Below, one piece after another: positions 62,165-64,000 of a stretch of DNA of 64,000 nt; position 1 is the stretch's first letter; each line of letters begins with the position of its first letter. Under the pieces are notes generated by a model, which did not search any database, was not told where the DNA came from, and was given only the letters and a program-made list of their open reading frames with translations. Source of the stretch: Sphingobacterium sp. SYP-B4668 (GTDB lineage: Bacteria; Bacteroidota; Bacteroidia; Sphingobacteriales; Sphingobacteriaceae). The translations under genes and the position numbers were made by a program. The DNA lies in assembly GCF_027627455.1 (NCBI RefSeq), contig NZ_CP115483.1:4712001-4776000 (forward strand), in the 5' to 3' direction.

Positions 62165-62704
62165 ATTGAAACACAAAATCGTTGCCAGCAGCAACAAGCC
62201 ATCGGCTATCCGCCATTTGCCATCTGCCATAAACTTTAATTTCATAACATGCCATAGGCTATAGGCCATCAGCGATACCATATAGATCACGAGCTTGGCC
62301 CGAAAATACACGTGCAGGCATTGGAGAAAAAAAGAATGGTCATCAGCCGTCAACTTATCGGTATCGTACCTTCTGGCGTCATTGCGAGGAAAGGATTGAC
62401 GAAGCAACCCCGAAGGGCTCATCGTAGATAATCTATCGGCTACGTTCCTATCTTCATTTTTTATCGAGCGCGGTGGCTCCTCGCTTGGACTTCGCTCCCG
62501 GGATTTCTGCCGTTTAATAACTTCGCAGTCTTGACTTGTGGGGTTACCCTTTGTGTCAAGACAAAGGGTAACAGCCCGTCGCGGCTTGAGCGACATAAAA
62601 AACAATGATATTAAGGTTTTAGAAGACCGTACAAACGTATTTAGTCTTGAACTAAATGCTTCAGCACAGCGCATACTCCTCCCCTTAGCATAAAAATGCT
62701 TCAT
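62165..62704 (-). repeat. Repeat DNA fused in frame upstream of the second susC
   Basis: The reading frame of susC continues for 180 codons above 62164. The far end (MKHFYAKGRSMRCAEAF, then KTLISLFFMS) looks like the signal-peptide start of a SusC protein. Between it and the second signal peptide lies repeat DNA: the inverted word TTACCCTTTGT/ACAAAGGGTAA near 62546-62573, a CATTGCGAGGAAAGGATTG-type element near 62380-62400, and GCCATC/GCCATTT/GCCATAGG words near 62200-62265. It appears that repeats were inserted into the 5' end of the gene without closing the frame. Confidence 0.55.
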
Positions 62705-63568
62705 AATAGTTGGTTTAATTGGTTATGGAGCCGTACTCCAAATTCGCTACCGGTCACCAATCAGCAGTGACCAATAACTAATCACTTAAATAAAAAAAAC
62801 CAAACCTCCCTTTTTAAGAAAATACAGAAAATAATATGTAACGCCCTTGCTTAACTGGAAAAATCAATCTAACTTTAGAATGCAAATAAAAAAGTATGTT
62901 GACCACTGGATAAGACAGGGCACCTCTGGTTGTTTCTATAAAGACAGGAGGTTGGCATTCTACAGACATATTAATTAAAGAAAGGAACTTGCTTTTATTA
63001 CACCCTACATACTACCTATGAGCGTCATTCTGTCCGCTACCTGGCGGACAGAATCGCCGATGTCGTATGTATATGCACTGATGCCGTCAAAGCGCACAGC
63101 TTTCCCCTTTTCTATGTTCTGTAACGAGAGCTCGGATTTATTCAGGCGCTCGGATGACGTTCTTTTTCAACTGTAAATAGAGGAACCATTGACCACGATC
63201 GTAAATCGGGTCTGCGGAGGTTCTTTTGGTGGTTAGTTCACATCTTTTCATAATCTATAAATTGGTTATAAACGATGTCTACTCTGAAAGCTTGGAGGAA
63301 AGCGAATTGGCAAAAAACCAACAGGGCGTCTCCCATGCTTTTGCTCGTGGCTCCGCCAGAAGCCTACTCTTTACAGAGGTACCCACAAAAGTCTGACAGG
63401 AAGACGCCCTACTGGAGTATCTACAAAGATATAAAAATCCAGTAATGAGGGCGACTTCAAGGTCATCTCGTGGGTAATCTGGCGGATTTCGAACGAGTGA
63501 CATCGTTGAGACAGGAGAATTCCCCTGCTTAGTGTCGCTATAATTTAAAACAAATATACAAATAAAAG
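62705..63568. other. Intergenic region with inverted repeat
   Basis: No supported gene. It holds ATTCTGTCCGC/GCGGACAGAAT with a six-base loop at 63027-63054 (11-bp perfect stem) and short degenerate ACCAATnA words near 62755-62785. An open frame on the minus strand at 63279-63590 has no family resemblance, and I do not accept it. The second susC promoter must lie in the left part but is not recognisable. Confidence 0.5.
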
Positions 63569-64000
63569 ATGACTTTAAAAAGTTTTTCAAATAAAAGTCA
63601 TATTAAAAACTATAATATGCCAACATTATTGGGGGAGTATTTGAACGGATTGCCGATAGTAAAGGAAAAAGTCAGAGACTTGGCTAGCATCAAAAAGCCA
63701 AGAATGAACGATTTAAACAATAAAAAAACAGCCAAGCCGTCTCCAGAAGAATTTTATAGGATAGTTTATATTGCGATTAAACTGGCGAATCTGGAAGATG
63801 CTGAATTTCAAAGAGCGATAGAAGCGATTTTCCCTAATAGACCCAAAGAGGGACTATTAGAAGAATTTAAACATCTACCAGTTGAAGTAAGGTTTTTGAA
63901 AAGGCACACTCTTACACAAAGTGAAGTTGAGAACAAAATTGGAATGGCAGAAAATAAAATCAGCAGACTTGCTAATGAAAAGACTAAAGATCTATTAGCA
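63569..64000 (+). CDS. Unknown protein with possible HTH, 3' end outside window
   Basis: Open from ATG 63569 (MTLKSFSNKSHIKNYNMPTLL) to the window edge, at least 144 codons; an inner ATG at 63617 (MPTLLGEYLNGLP) is an alternative start. Lys-rich, helical. VRFLKRHTLTQSEVENKIGMAENKISRLANEK (about residues 107-138) has the look of a helix-turn-helix of the lambda-repressor type. Similar small regulators occur in this phylum, but no named family is recognised. AT-rich compared with the neighbouring susC operon. Confidence 0.6.
   Translation, partial: MTLKSFSNKSHIKNYNMPTLLGEYLNGLPIVKEKVRDLASIKKPRMNDLNNKKTAKPSPEEFYRIVYIAIKLANLEDAEFQRAIEAIFPNRPKEGLLEEFKHLPVEVRFLKRHTLTQSEVENKIGMAENKISRLANEKTKDLLA

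Noticed and set aside
63279..63590. 103-codon open frame on the minus strand
   Set aside because: No recognisable domain, Ser/Arg/Cys-rich composition, overlaps the start of the real plus-strand gene, and lies in a repeat-rich intergenic region.
1..64000. CRISPR arrays, tRNA or rRNA genes, complete insertion sequences
   Set aside because: No regularly spaced direct repeats, no cloverleaf or rRNA-like stretches and no transposase with terminal inverted repeats were seen by eye; a covariance-model search would settle the RNA genes.

Overview
The window looks like chromosomal DNA of a Bacteroidota bacterium, most likely Sphingobacteriaceae (Sphingobacterium or a close relative). The grounds are SusC/SusD outer-membrane pairs, a FecI/FecR-type sigma/anti-sigma pair, fimbrillin-like lipoproteins, a membrane LytTR regulator, the near absence of Shine-Dalgarno sequences, and AT-rich coding DNA. 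This is inferred from family content; no 16S or tRNA gene was seen.

Layout. (1) 0.2-6.1 kb: a complete seven-gene Mrp cation/proton antiporter operon (mrpA-G), plus strand. (2) 6.1-11.1 kb: a TonB-dependent receptor (minus) divergent from a secreted HExxH metalloprotease, followed by an SDR oxidoreductase. (3) 11.3-21.4 kb, minus strand: a decayed gene, a hexapeptide acetyltransferase, then sigma - fecR - susC (with STN domain) - susD - DUF4843-like - PKD-like lipoprotein. (4) 21.8-44.9 kb, minus strand: a capsule/exopolysaccharide locus. It runs wecA-like initiator, epimerase, Wzx flippase, glycosyltransferases of families 2, 4 and 8, pyruvyltransferase, nitroreductase, Wzy-like polymerase. 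It continues into a five-gene module that looks borrowed from peptide natural-product clusters (S26 protease, PqqD-like protein, nucleotidyltransferase, ABC exporter, HPr-kinase-like protein), and ends with Wza, Wzc and a beta-barrel protein. (5) 45.3-50.5 kb, minus strand: two operons each made of a 55-residue peptide followed by a fimbrillin-like lipoprotein, a broken third copy, and a small HTH protein. (6) 50.7-56.2 kb, more GC-rich: small membrane proteins, a DUF5675-like protein, an Fn3 protein, an HTH protein, and a membrane LytTR regulator divergent from a set of small unknown genes. (7) 56.2-62.7 kb, minus strand: susC - susD - TlpA-like. (8) repeat-rich DNA and the start of an unknown HTH-like gene running off the end.

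Main observation. Ten intergenic sites share the bipartite sequence GGGAC-N16-CGT (one reads AGGAC), preceded by a T-rich tract. All ten point at a downstream gene, usually 30-100 bases from its start. This is the architecture of an ECF sigma-factor promoter. The sites precede the TonB receptor, the metalloprotease, the SDR, the acetyltransferase, the ECF sigma gene itself, the ABC/kinase/Wza/Wzc operon, the wecA-led capsule operon, both peptide-fimbrillin operons and the small HTH gene. An eleventh copy with a broken -10 element lies in front of a decayed gene. Regions 2-5 therefore look like one cell-surface regulon (capsule, fimbrillin-like proteins, peptide-modifying module, receptor and protease), probably driven by the resident ECF sigma factor or a paralogue. 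A second control system is suggested around 54.9 kb, where two direct repeats with LytTR-type spacing lie between the LytTR gene and the divergent small genes.
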